Source of the DNA: Boletus sp. NGJ
Lineage: Eukaryota > Basidiomycota > Agaricomycetes > Boletales > Boletaceae
Direction: 5' to 3'
NCBI GenBank assembly: GCA_019096195.1
Contig: JAGTXK010000106.1
Location: 30,931 to 94,930 of the forward strand
Length of the DNA stretch: 64,000 nt
The translations under genes were made by a program, and so were the position numbers. The notes beneath the pieces were generated by a model. That model searched no databases, was not told where the DNA came from, and saw nothing but the letters and a program-made list of their open reading frames with translations. Numbering within the stretch: the stretch's first letter is position 1; each line of letters starts with the position of its first letter. This document shows, one piece after another, positions 37,471 to 52,883 of the stretch.

Positions 37471-37611
37471 CGAGTAATGCCAAGGGGAACAACAACGTAC
37501 CGATTGTGGGCTAAGGGCGAGGAATGGTAGAGGAACGGGTACAGCATGCCAAGAGGGAGGGGCGGGGATAGAGGGAAGCAAGGGGAGATTAAGTGGAAAA
37601 AGTGACGGCAG

Positions 37612-37645
37612 GAGGGGACCGGGGACTGGGGACCGGGGACTGGTG
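37612..37645 (+). repeat. Predicted G-quadruplex: (GGGGACY)n run
   Basis: Four consecutive GGGG tracts separated by three-base ACC/ACT loops (about 37614-37640), preceded by further G runs. This meets the G4+N3 pattern for a very stable intramolecular quadruplex. Confidence 0.7.
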
Positions 37646-38130
37646 TTGGGTAGCGAAGACCATGACACATATGGATAGGTGATGATGCTATTCATCTTAC
37701 TCATATTTGATATGATTTATCATCTTATGATAGAGCTCGTTATGCTATTGGATAGCTGACTGATCATTACTACGGATTACTTATATCTGCTTATCTTGCT
37801 TACTGATCAGCTTATTGATCATTCCATGACATTCTATGACATTCCATGGACTATCCTAATATAGAAGATATAGTACATATGGACAAACAGTCCTCTTACT
37901 ATATATACCAGGGCTTTATGCCCTCTATCTCTCTAACAGAGACAGTTATCTCTTTTTACCCTGTTCACTCCACACACCCTCAAGACTCTGTGTTGATCTC
38001 AAGATCATTCAAGTAGTGAGTCTCACACTACTGTTCACTCCTCGCATTGCCCTGCACACCCATTCGAGGTATCTTGTACTTCGAAACAAAGTACTGTAAA
38101 GGGTGAAGGGGCGTACACCAGCTTCACAAT
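37644..38130 (+). mobile_element. Possible solo LTR-like segment
   Basis: Starts TGTTGGGTAGCG right after the G-rich tract, has a TATATATACC box near 37899 followed by AGGGCTTTATGCCCTC (a short inverted repeat) and a pyrimidine-rich leader-like stretch. This is the layout of a fungal Ty3-type LTR. No target-site duplication or second LTR was found, so the call is weak. Confidence 0.3.
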
Positions 38131-38139
38131 AGTATTAAC

Positions 38140-39150
38140 ATCAACAACTCAAGTTTGCAGAGGACGCAATAGGACTAAGGCCATGAATGTGGTGGCCAAG
38201 GGTAGTTGTGAGAGGATATGCACTGCAGCAAACGTTGAGCGCTGAGCACACAACACAGTGATAGATGGAGAATTGGCACATACAGTGTGTTGTAATAGAG
38301 CTGAAGATGCCAGGCAAGAGCGGGATCCAAGACACAGGAGGCATAGCAAAGAGGCACTTTGATGGACTTGCAGGAAGAATGTCCTTGTCATAGGCGGCAG
38401 AGAGAGTGAACACAGCAGGAGGACTGTAGGAAGATGGTGAAGACAGTTTTATCATTAAATGTTACACATACGAGGCGTTTTAATAGACCTGACAGCATTG
38501 GGCAAGGTCCAAAAGCCAGGAAACAGGGCTAGAAAATGGCAGGCTGATGAACGTCAGTGAGACTCAATGATAGAGGATGAACTGGTACATATGGAGCACT
38601 GTATTAAACCTCAAGATGTCAGGCAAGGGCAGGATCCGAGAGGCAGGAGATGTAGTGAAGAGACGGTTGGATGGACATGCAGGGAGGAACATCTTTGTCA
38701 TAGGCAGCAGAGAGAGCGAACATGGCAGGAAGAGCCATAGGAAGGCGGCCACTCAATGGGGCACAAAAACGATATAGCAGGGCAGCTAAAAGACAGCCTG
38801 ACGGACACTGGTGGGTGCTGAGGGCATAAGGAACGGGTAGAGTTGTAAATGACAGCAAGAAGGCAGGGAGAACAGCGTTGTTGTAGTAGGCGGCAGCGAC
38901 AGTGACAACAGCGGTAAAAACAAGCAAGAAGGGTCCCAAAAGAGGCGCAAAAACTATGCGCCAGGTGATACAGCCCATGAGAGGGTTGTTGGTGGCAGTG
39001 TGCAGTGACGAAGAGGCCATAGACGTTGTGAACAATGACGAGCGGGATGTAGGAAGGAGGTAAGGAGCATGGGAAGGGCAACCTGGGAGGGCTCTGCTCT
39101 AATACACAAGCCACTGCCAACACATTGCCAGATATGGACTGCCGCTGGCA
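38140..39150. repeat. Degenerate tandem repeats, spacing ~335 bp
   Basis: Segments at about 38262-38415 and 38572-38735 match in order: GATAGA.GG.GAA.TGGTACATA, GATG.CAGGCAAG.G..GGATCC, GTCATAGGCRGCAGAGAGAG and ACA.GCAGGA. A third, weaker copy lies at about 38850-38920. Open frames over this region repeat with the same period and are not considered genes. Confidence 0.6.
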
Positions 39151-39546
39151 TCAGCCAAAGTAATCTTATCTATCTTTTACCTACCATATTTACCAAGTAA
39201 GGATGGGATTTGGGGCAATATTTAATGCTGGATGCAAGAAAACTATGTTATCCAGCCTAATTATGAACACTTACGCGAAATGCTGCCATTCTTAGTTAGG
39301 CTTACTAAGTGGGAAAGCCAGGTGCTGTCCTCAGGTAAAAGTCTCCAGACGTTATGGAGCGCGGAAGATCCCGACACTAGAGAGTGCTACCCAAAACGGC
39401 TCGAGACTACAATAATGGGTGCAACCAATGTAGGCCAGGGTAGCCTTCGGGATTTTTGCTGATGGGCCATTGAGCATATACCGATCTTCAACGATCTACA
39501 CAACTCGGTACATGATGTCGTCCACCACCATCGCATCGTGCATACA
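39151..39546. other. Intergenic
   Basis: 3' flank of the FIT2-like gene. No feature supported. Confidence 0.4.
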
Positions 39547-40314
39547 TTAAAACCATAGCGTCAATAGCGTTAAACTGTACCCTGCCAGTCCCAGCACTGC
39601 AAAAGCGGGGTCAGCAACACACGCGCAACACGACACGCAACTCACGGTACCCCGTCACCTTCTCCAACAGCGTATGGAAATACACGCTCGTCGTCCCGAG
39701 CGCAAACAACCATATGGCGACGAGACTCATCATCGCCGCCACCGACCACGTATGCATCCGCGGCCACGACACGGCACGCAACGACGGCACCAACTGGTCT
39801 GCGAGGAACGAGATCGACATGGTCAACAAAAAGATGTGTCCGGACACGTCATGTCCCCTACAGAGTCTCGGGACCGTGCTCCAGGGTGGTTCGGGGAGGA
39901 TCAGCGGGGCTGCGAACAAGTGTGGGTGCGTGAGGGGTGAGAGACGGAGGTGGGTGAGACAGTATTCGTCGAGAATTGTAAAGGAGGCGCTGATGGGGAG
40001 TGCGATGGTGCATTCGCCCCCTGTGAGGAGGGCGAACCGGTCCATGAGCGCGGGTCCAAAGAACCAGCTCGTGAACGCGAGCCAGGCCAACGAGGCGAGC
40101 GTCCATTGGAAGACACGGCTGAGGGCTTGGGTGTGCTGGGGGCTCGTGAGCCAGAGGAAGAGAAAGGCGAAGGAGGTCCAGCCCCAGGCGCGTTTGATGA
40201 ACCAAAGGTTGAGGGGGTTGGATTTGTTAGCAAAGTAGTCGGACTAGTGGAGATGGTGGGGAAGGTTAGCGCTGCATCCGTCACCCAGCACGCTGCACGC
40301 CCCATTACACGCAT
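39547..40314 (-). CDS. SCS3: FIT2/SCS3-family ER membrane protein (acyl-CoA diphosphatase), N terminus short
   Basis: Exons 40285-40314, 39646-40243 and 39547-39596 with introns of 41 and 49 nt. The main exon opens with DYFANKSNPLNLWFIKRAWG and holds several hydrophobic helices and the two family hallmarks RGHDVSGHIFLLTMSISFL and TTSVYFHTLLEKVTGY, whose histidines are the proposed catalytic pair of FIT proteins. The last exon encodes LLGLAGYSLTLL. FIT2/Scs3 proteins act in the ER membrane, cleave acyl-CoA to acyl-4'-phosphopantetheine and support lipid droplet and ER homeostasis. The core frame is intact. Only ten residues precede DYFANK, with an upstream in-frame stop, whereas relatives have ~45 residues including a first membrane helix; the 5' end is therefore truncated or an upstream exon was missed. 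Confidence 0.82.
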
Positions 40315-40395
40315 AAATACTGATTAGTCGAGTAACGACAGTGATGCAATAGCAAGATCCAGTCCAACTTTCAGCTTCAGTGGTAAATGTATCTG

Positions 40396-42031
40396 TTACT
40401 TCTCCACGTCGTCGTCGACGCTGACACGGTTATAGCTCCCAGCCCGTCTTTTGCGAAAGAGACGACGCAGCAATATCAATCGCAGTCCTCCACAAATGTA
40501 CATTACACAAGGCACGGTCATTACGAGGAAGACAATGCTGGCGTACCTCAGGTACGGCGGCGAAAAGTGGGCAGTCTCTTCAACGGGCAAAGTCTCGGCT
40601 GACGTAGCGGGTGCAGCGTCCGTCGGCGTTATCGGAACAACTTCGACAGCGGCAGCGGGGGACGTTTCCGCAACAGTAGGCTCATCTTCAAGATCCTGCT
40701 GCATAAACAACAGATAATTTTATTATTGACGTGACATGTCAATGAAGAACATGGGCGGCTGAACTATAGCTCAGCGCGAAGTGGTACCTGGTGTCCTTGT
40801 TCGTCAACAACAGACTCCACAGGCAACTGCAAGAAAGCTCGTCAGTAAGTATGTAGTAGTATTTGTGGCTACCCAGACAAACCTCTCCAGAATCGTAGAT
40901 GACAACATCCTCCAGCGGTCGGTCATTACCACCCTTCGGAACAACCTCTGCACGGCGAGTGAGCGTGATAGGTCGAGGGGGACGTAGATAAAAGAACATA
41001 CCGATTGCATAAACGATATCCATTCCTTCTAGGACCTTGCCAAACACAACCTACGAATGCAAGATTAGCGACCCTCGGTAAGGGGAAGGCATTGCGACCT
41101 ACGTGTTTGCAGTCTAGACAGCCAGTAACAGCGGTACAGACGAACTAAATAACGGTTAAGCTTCTAAGCTACCTAAAAGCCGTGAACCTTACGAATTGCG
41201 AGCCTAAAAGGCAATTATCTCAGACATAGTTACATAGGAGTAGACCTGGAGCCAACATACCATTTGTGTCCTTGCCTGCGTTAGCCATGGAAAGCATACC
41301 GGGACCAGTGTGCTTGAGTTTGCTGAGCGAGCGTTTGAGTAAGACATGGATCAACGAATCTTTCATAACTCATAAGTTCTCATCATTGAACTTGTCACCG
41401 TAAATAGACTGAGCGACAGAAATGAGATTCTAGCACAGAATATCATGGGAGTACAAACCTTGCCACCAGTGCCGTCACCACAAACTGTATGCATTAGGAC
41501 ATGGTCGGATACAGGTATACTGTCAAACAAAACCTCGAGGTACTAAAGTCACCACCCTGGATCCTGAGGGAGGAAACACGTGTTACCAAGCTGTAAGCAT
41601 ATGACGAATTTGATAGGGACTTGCATGAAGTTTTAATGACATGGTGGAACTTGGAGCCCTTGTAGCCATAACAAAGCTCGGTACCCGTCTCGTCCTGTCC
41701 AGTCGCCAACGCGCGGAAGTTCTCGACAGTTTTAGGAACAGTCTATGGAATGATCTCGTTGAGTCTCACTCAAAAAAGACAATAAGGACGAAGGGAACAC
41801 ATACACCGCCGTACAGACCTATCACGACTGGCAGGAGATGTCTTTGAGCCTTTCATCGTCGCCTGATATTCTCACACGAGACTCACCTCGTCCCATTTCC
41901 TTGTCGCCATGTTTAATGTCAAAATAGGCCTTGTGCGTGATCTTTGGGCCTTTCGTGGCGTCTGCAGACTGCGCGCAGAAAAAGGTAGCGATGGATACTA
42001 TAATGAACGCGAGAGAGATGCGGGCAAACAT
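40396..42031 (-). CDS. Secretory-pathway cyclophilin (peptidyl-prolyl isomerase), with damaged exon and two possible C termini
   Basis: ATG at 42029-42031 begins a signal peptide ([19 protein letters not shown]) followed by [20 protein letters not shown], typical of ER cyclophilins. Later exons give [80 protein letters not shown], an 11 nt exon for SQF (41193-41203), [29 protein letters not shown] and [20 protein letters not shown]. Oddities: FHRVI reads FHHVI (catalytic Arg lost), the usual EWLDGKH reads GCLDCKH (Trp lost), and the donor after NDEN is AT instead of GT (41372-41373), giving an immediate stop if unspliced. The 3' end either stops as RAEL (40764-40766) or splices an 89 nt intron (40699-40787) into an exon with a membrane helix ending at 40396. 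Probably decaying. Confidence 0.75.
41193..41203 (-). other. 11 nt micro-exon of the cyclophilin gene
   Basis: GCTCGCAATTC is flanked by TAG on its 5' side and GTAAG on its 3' side, and in frame supplies the SQF of the invariant GSQFF cyclophilin motif between exons ending DTNG and starting FVCTA. Confidence 0.7.
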
Positions 42032-42360
42032 GACAGCCAAGTCAGTGATTCAAGGTGTTCGTGAAGTTGCAAACGTGGCTGAAATCTGTACCACATATGC
42101 CCGTGAGAGCAAACTTCCTTTTCAGTCGGACTAGAGTCTCGACTTGCTTGTGATCATGACTCGAGAGTACGCTGTACTAGAAGCTAACGCAGCCAGGCTT
42201 ATCAAGAAGCGAGTAAAAAGGGATGGACGATGGGCTCGTCCTGAACATCGCTACTGATGCTCCGGTCACAGCGAAGCATATCTCCAGCAAGAAATCTGGT
42301 CGATGGACCGAGAGGTGACTCGGAGCGTACTGCAACTGCGCCGAAATCAATACTCAAGCC
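42032..42360. promoter_or_regulatory. Divergent promoter region between cyclophilin and DBP7-like genes
   Basis: A 329 bp interval lies between the minus-strand cyclophilin start and the plus-strand DBP7-like start. No specific site identified. Confidence 0.35.
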
Positions 42361-44715
42361 ATGGTTAGGTTAAAGACCAAACGAGCGCAAAAGCGGAAGG
42401 AAAAAGGATATTCGCGTCAGATACCACGAGCACCAACCCCGGATGATGACTCCGATGCGGAAGAAGCCCACTCTCTTCGGCCCGCGAAGCGACCCCGGCG
42501 GGACGAGGCTCGAGGTGCTATTCCCGCCGAAGATCGGCTTGCTGGCTCGTCCAAGCCCCCGACACAAATCATATCCCTCCTTATTCTCGTACAACCCAAA
42601 AATCGACGCCCCAGAGCGCAACTCTGTTCCCAAAGCACCTTCCCAGCACAGTAACCCTCCCCCTCGCGTCCTCCTCTGGATTTTCGGAACTTGGACTCCA
42701 CCCACTTCTGCTTGCGCACCTAGAGTCTAAAATGGGGATAACAAAACCCACGTCCATCCAACGAGCCGCCCTTCTCGTGTTTACCAATCCTCCCTCGGAA
42801 GACATGGCAGAACGAGACGTGTTCATACAGTCCCAGACGGGGTCGGGAAAGACCCTGTCGTTCCTTCTCCCCATTATCCATGACCTCTTTCCCTTGAGCA
42901 CCCACTCCTATATCGACCGATCTATAGGTACACTCGCCCTTGTCATCGCGCCTACTCGCGAACTTGCAAAACAAATCTCAGACGTCCTCGAGTCCCTCCT
43001 CACACTTAAACTCCGACCCGATGGCGAAACCGACGATACCGAGTCGTGGACACAATATACACGCTGGCTTGTCTCAGGCTTGCTCTCCGGTGGGGCAACC
43101 CGTGCCCATGAAAAAGCGCAGGTGGTTGGTACTCGATGAAGCGGATCGGCTGATGGAACTTGGCTTTGAGGAAACGATCAAGGGTATCATCCAAGGACTC
43201 GATGGCTGTCGGAAATTAGCCGTTCAGGCTGTCAACGAGGGGAAAAGCATGGAAGTTGGCGGCTGGGATTGGCAGCGCAGAAGACGGACCATACTTTGCT
43301 CTGCAACAATTCGGGAGGATGTCCAGAAATTGGCGGGAACGACGCTAGTGAACCCTATCATGATTAAAGCGGTTGATACCGAGGAAGAGCAGCACTCACA
43401 ACAGCAGAATATATCTCCGCTGACCTCGTCCTCTGAAAACTTCACTCCACCTCAACTTGCCCAGAAGTACATCGTTGTACCTCTGAAGCTACGACTAGTC
43501 GCGCTCGTTGCCCTCCTTCGCTCCATCCTTGCACAAAATCAAGCAAGGAGAGGTTCGAAAGTCATTGTATTCCTTAGCTGCACCGATTCTGTCGATTTCC
43601 ACTGGCAATTACTAGGCGGCTCAAAAATGGGAACCTCAGAATCTGAACCAGGCGAGACTGGTGAAAAGTCCGATGGTAATGAACTCTGCTCGGAAGATGA
43701 AGGTCTCGAGAAAGGCGAAAACATATCAGTCCAATCTCCCCTTCTCCCCGACACCCATATCTATCGGCTTCACGGTTCTCTCCCTACACCAACCCGTCTT
43801 GCGTCCCTTCGCGGCTTCTCGTCTACGACGTCTAGCAAGGGTAGCCAACCCTCTACGTTCTCCTCTGTCCTCCTTTGTATATCTGTTGCCTCTCGCGGCC
43901 TCGACTTGCCACTCGTGCGTGCCGTTGTCCAGTATGACTTACCCACTGAAGGCGGAGCGACTGAGTACGTGCACCGAGTTGGACGTACTGCACGCGCAGG
44001 GAAGGGAGGGGAGGCATGGGGCATAGTCGCACCAAGCGAATCAGAGTGGGTAAATTGGGTGGAAGGGAAGATGCGGGGGGGATCTGGACAACAAATCAGA
44101 CGAAGCCCAGAAGACAAACGTCTCGCTCGAGGAATGAGCGTTGAAGGCGTGTTGGCCAAGGGTTTCGGACGTAAGGGTTCCGAGTACGAAGCCCGCACGA
44201 CCGATGTGCAGCTCTCGTTTGAGTGGTGGGTGTTGCGAAGAAAAGAAGTGAGCCTCCGCTCTTTCTTTTGCCATCTTTCCTCTTTCATACAAACTTTCTA
44301 GCGCTCGGAACTTGCACGAAGAGCCTTCTCCTCACATATGAGGGCCTATTCCACGCATCCGACAGACGAAAAACATATGTTCCACGTCCGCAATCTGCAC
44401 ATTGGACATCTTGCAAAATCCTTTGCGCTTCGAGAAGCCCCGAAAACCATTACCGATGGCGGCAAGAAAAGCAACCACTCCCAGGCCGCCAAACCCAAGG
44501 CTTCCAAATCCGCTCGCCCAGCTAGCGGCCGGAAACCACGCGACCTGGATGTATCTCAACGTACGGGTGATGCGGAAAGACGAATGACCGAGGTCGTTCG
44601 TGCGCATGGTCGAATGTCAAAGAAGAGAGGAAGGATGATAAATAGCGGGACAGACGAGTTTCAGATCGCATCTGGCGCTTCTCTGGAGAAGCTCGTACAG
44701 GGTCATCGGCCATAG
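42361..44715 (+). pseudogene. DBP7: DEAD-box RNA helicase DBP7-like, with frameshifts and internal deletion
   Basis: Homologous to Dbp7, a nucleolar helicase for 60S subunit assembly. Visible: basic N terminus, SLFSYNPKIDAPE, Q motif PTSIQRAAL, motif I QTGSGKT, SFLLPIIHDLFPLS, motif Ia PTRELAKQ, GLLSGGATRAHEKA, motif II LDEADRLMELGFEETI, motif III CSAT, motif V ASRGLDLP, motif VI HRVGRTARAG, and a C-terminal exon after a 54 nt intron with [20 protein letters not shown]. Lesions: one extra base near 42575 (in CCC) and one near 42661 (in CCCCC) break the N-terminal frame; at about 43118 the sequence jumps from HEKA directly to RWLVLDEAD, removing ~35 residues that hold motif Ib (TPGRLLDH) and changing frame. 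The deletion cannot be an intron remnant and would abolish activity. Either a decayed copy or partly assembly error. Confidence 0.85.
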
Positions 44716-46490
44716 TCTCCTTTTGTCCGCTTCGGGGTTGCACACGATAACTAAATAAGTGGAAGGACCCACACCTTTCGGATGCTGAACTTTTCAAACG
44801 AGTCGAAGCAGCCCGCCATATCAAGAATTTCATTTCGTTGCTGCAAAAGGTCGTCGTGCCGGCCTGTTTCCTTGGAAGGTACGCCTCAGAGAACGGATCC
44901 AATAGCTTGGATTGTCGGATCTTCCCGAATGCTTCGACGCTCCACACTCAGAAATAACGTTACAGTAAGATACTCAATCTTTTCTCCGCGGCGTTGGAAC
45001 TCAAGTTGGCTGCTCAGATGAGCTGAGCGCCACAGCAACTTCATTCGATCGTAATCTTTGGTCTATATCCGATGAGCAATGTTTCAGTCGAGGACCATCT
45101 TCCTTGAGAAAGTCTTCGATGAAGCTCCAGATGAGGCGGAGATGTTACCGGGACGTACAAAGTTGATACCCCATTCTCTCGCTGGCAATTCTATGGTAAC
45201 TTTTCACTGACCTTTCCTCATTCCACATGTATATATAGTACCTGCTGCAGCACCTCAACTCGCCAGCTCGATGAACTTCAAGGGAAGCGAGCGCCGTCGA
45301 GTCGGAATCATGAATCGTCCAAGCAACTCGGTACCAGCTCAATTCGGATGGAGGACAAGTCGACAACTCTACGCATCGACGCGGTGCTCTCGAATTATAG
45401 ACGTCCGTTCTCATGACTCTCATGAACAGGTTTCTCTGCAGCATCAAAGAATCGCCCCAGAAATAATTCCTGCGTTGCACAATTACGATACGTATTTTTC
45501 ATTGGCTCCCAAAACTTAACTTGCCTCCTTTGCTTCTTTCACGTATGTAAGTGCCATGCTTTGAAAAGCCACACATAGGTCGTACCGAAATAACTTTCTC
45601 TGCCTTCCATCAGTGGCTTATCCTTGACCTGTTCGATCGCGGTTCCCATGCCATGGAGTTTTTCCAGTGCTACGGGGTATGTTCTCCATGCCTGGATTGG
45701 TCGGTTTTGGTGGGAAGATGCTTTGGCCGGTATAAGTTTATCGAAAGATTGCCGGGGAACCGTGTCAACATCTAATAGTGACCCTCAAAAATGGTGTCTG
45801 GGTGCAGTCTCCTGTGTCTGATGAAGATATTCATACATGATGTAAAGGGTGAGCAAGTACCTTTTTTGTTGCTTTGTAGAGCGTCGCGCTCAAATGTCCC
45901 ACTATTGACAGACAAGAGTGTCAGATTCGTGGGTCGGGTTGGATAGCCCTGTATGCGTGACCGAGAATCGTCAGGGAAGTCTTTTGAAACTAATGGTTCT
46001 GCTCGTTGACGCTGCTGCTGGAACCGTACGCTTGAGCTTCGTAGCATCCGTCGCAGGGCATACGCATTATCTAGCCAGGAAGACTTTGTTCTGGCCCGGA
46101 TAGCCCCTTGCCATGTACTCTCCTCTCGCAGCGCGAAAAACATTTCCGTGCGTGAGCGTACTTGATATTTCCACAAGGGCGGAAGAAAGGGTACGTGAAT
46201 GTACCCACCAGTGGCTATGTGAGGTGACGGGTCGGTATCAAGTGTCGGACGACGTCGGTAGTCGTCGATCATCATCCTATCTTGAACCTTTTGATCTCGT
46301 GCGTGCCGCAGCCGATACAGGATGGTCACCGCCATATTTGCGGTCGCCGTGGTCCCCATCATCCCTTCTTCATACGAGTTCGGAAACAGTATTCGAGCAG
46401 GGCATAACGACCCTGGCCCACCCTCGACCCCTTGGCAGCGACTTAAGAGCTGATAAGCCATCATCAGTACATGCAAGTGCGTACTCGCTA
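44716..46490. other. No secure gene
   Basis: Several short frames on both strands. The longest is a minus-strand frame at 45772-46476 (Arg-rich, no recognised domain), overlapped by a plus-strand open frame, so neither is accepted. Part of this stretch may be the missing 5' portion of the MFS relic that follows. Confidence 0.35.
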
Positions 46491-46492
46491 GT

Positions 46493-46790
46493 ATGTGGCA
46501 CGCGGAGGAAACGAGGCAGAGTACACTATTTGGCCTTCACCTCTCCAGAGCATCCAGCATAGCTTTCGCTATCAGCTATGCTTTGATGGGCATCGCTCCC
46601 ACAGGGCTCATCTTCACCATTTGCTCCGTCATCAGCACCTTCGGAGTCGCATTCTTACCCGCCATACAGAGTGTGGCGACGATCTGCCATACTGGCTTAT
46701 CAGGCGAGGATGACAGCGGGCGTTTGTTCGGCGCATTGGGTGTTGTGTACGTTTTAGGGTGGGTCCCCCTCGTTTCACCTGTATCAAAAA
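46493..46790 (+). pseudogene. MFS transporter fragment
   Basis: One open segment encodes hydrophobic helices typical of the C-terminal half of a major facilitator transporter: SIAFAISYALMGIAPTGLIF, TICSVISTFGVAFLPAIQSV and DDSGRLFGALGVVYVLG. Full-length relatives have ~12 helices and 450-550 residues; here the N-terminal half is not found upstream, and the downstream sequence becomes basic low-complexity (KRRKKK) with no further helices. I read this as a remnant. Confidence 0.5.
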
Positions 46791-47146
46791 CTAAGGGTTA
46801 TTGCTTCAAAGAGATCCATGTGGATGCTCCGCCGGTACCTCACCGTGTGCCATTTCCACATCCCCTCGCCAGCAAGAGAAGGAAAAAAAAAGTCAGCGAG
46901 AACCAACCTGAGGGCTCCAAGCCTTATTAGACACCTGGTTGCTGGGCCTCAGTGGTTTCGGAGGGCAGAACGTAGCCAATACCCTTAATTCCCCTACGCA
47001 GTATTAAGTCCATCGAAAAAGAAGAGAATAAACACCGCGTGCATGAAAGGAGTATGATATGATGTTAAGATCTCCATCCTCAACCCAATTACAACTCCCC
47101 ACATCAGATTCTATCGACACAGTAAAGACCATCAGTACCGTCACGT

Positions 47147-51325
<4,179 letters not shown>

Positions 51326-52883
51326 GCGTACTGTCTGCGGTTGTGGCGACTCGATGTAGAGGAGTTGCGTAGACGGCCAAGCAACCCTACTGGGAATCGA
51401 CGAGCTCTCGCGATCTCGAGGGTGGAACTTCCGGGGATGGGACGTGCGTCGTGCCTGTGATCATTGGAAATGAGTTCTGCGAAGAGCACGAGGTCACGCA
51501 CCAAGAGTGAGGTTGACCAAGAGCACGATGTCCTCGACTATTCGTCATGAATGCTTCTGCTGTGGAGCGAACTGGTTGGAAAGAGCGGGACATGTTGGTC
51601 GCCCCAGAGCGATTAACGTTGTTCCGCCAGTTGGCATGGTGTGCACTGAAGAACGGCGTCCTTTCTGCGACAAGCGTCAGGCTTCAATGTAAACGTGGGG
51701 CCGCAGTCGTGGGAAAGCTGTTTGCTCACCAACGACCGCTCCGAGCACTGACTCCTTTCCAATAATTTCCATCACGGCTCGGCGGGAGACATTGAATCAA
51801 CTGGGTCAGGACTGAACCCACTGGCAGGAGCCTCACTGACTCATCCTCACCACAAGGCGTCTAGCCCGCGGCACTGTATCAGGTGAGCAGGAATTGTGTC
51901 GCGTTTACGGTTGCTAGTATTGACTAGCATTTATTAGGATAACACGAGGCCGAACGTTCGGCCTTGCTGACATAACCTGTTGCGTCCTAGTACAGTACTG
52001 CGAGACTGCCAAGTGAAACCGCACCTCGTGCAGCACTTCTCGGGAGCAATAGTGATCTGTGAGACCCATTTCCGATGTTGGCGGCAACTTGTACATCTGA
52101 GAGACCACAGCATTCTCGAGAGGCTCCCCTTCGCGTCGTGTGCCTCATCGCGCCTCATTAGGCTAGTAGATTGTTGAAGTCGCGCTCCGTCTAGATCGCG
52201 CGTGTCACAACAAGAACTTCGCGGAAATTTTCAGGCACTTGAAGCTCCATAGAATGACGGAGGTATGTTGCTCGCTGTTCTTGATGTGCAGCACCTTTAT
52301 GGGTGTCCAAATGCACAAAAGCCAGAGCACCACATCACGCGCTGTCCTCGATCTCCGTATCGATCCCTTGGTTCAAACGTTCATGGTCAATTATCCGCCT
52401 TATCAAGAGCTCACAGACGAGAGGATTGTTTGGTAGTATTCAGCATAGTTCAAACGGAGCCAAAGACGCCGTAGCATAGCGCTCATTACTACTGTAGTTT
52501 TACTATATTACTATAGTTGATAAAATCGATATCTCATCATGTCCGCAGGCGATTGCTTGTACAGTAGTATATACATTCGAGCACGAGGTCAGCTGCGCAC
52601 AAAGGGGTTATCATCATGATGGATGGAACGATCGCCTGCGGTCTGAAGATGATTCTAGTGCATTCGGCCGGGATTTCTTGACTTCGACGAGTCAGCGGGA
52701 TTTTGTAGGTGCCAAAATGCAAAAGTAGTTGAACAGCTCACCACTAAGAGTGACTCTTTCGCCGTTCTCTCTCCCCAGGTTATCTCCAGGATACTGCCGC
52801 TTCCTCTTTGTTCCCAACTTGTTACGTAGATGTCTCACCTGGGACACACCGCTCAAGTCTGGATGTTAGGTTGGTCAACACAA
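51326..52883. other. Gene-poor stretch
   Basis: No supported gene. A plus-strand frame at 52239-52436 and a minus-strand frame at 52537-52722 have no recognised features. Confidence 0.4.

Noticed and set aside
37199-37514. Gly/Arg/Lys-rich frames over the G-rich minisatellite
   Set aside because: They are open in several frames only because the repeat lacks stop codons; no start context or domain.
38140-39150. Cys/Ser/Pro-rich minus-strand frames of 60-140 codons
   Set aside because: They recur with the ~335 bp DNA repeat and carry no consistent start, splice pattern or domain.
39858-40314. Long Ser/Pro-rich frames overlapping the FIT2-like exon on both strands
   Set aside because: They are shadows of the membrane-protein exon, which has clear family motifs in its own frame.
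45772-46476. 234-codon minus-strand frame rich in Arg
   Set aside because: No recognised domain, overlapped by open plus-strand frames and adjacent to a decayed MFS gene; most likely chance openness in GC-rich relic DNA.
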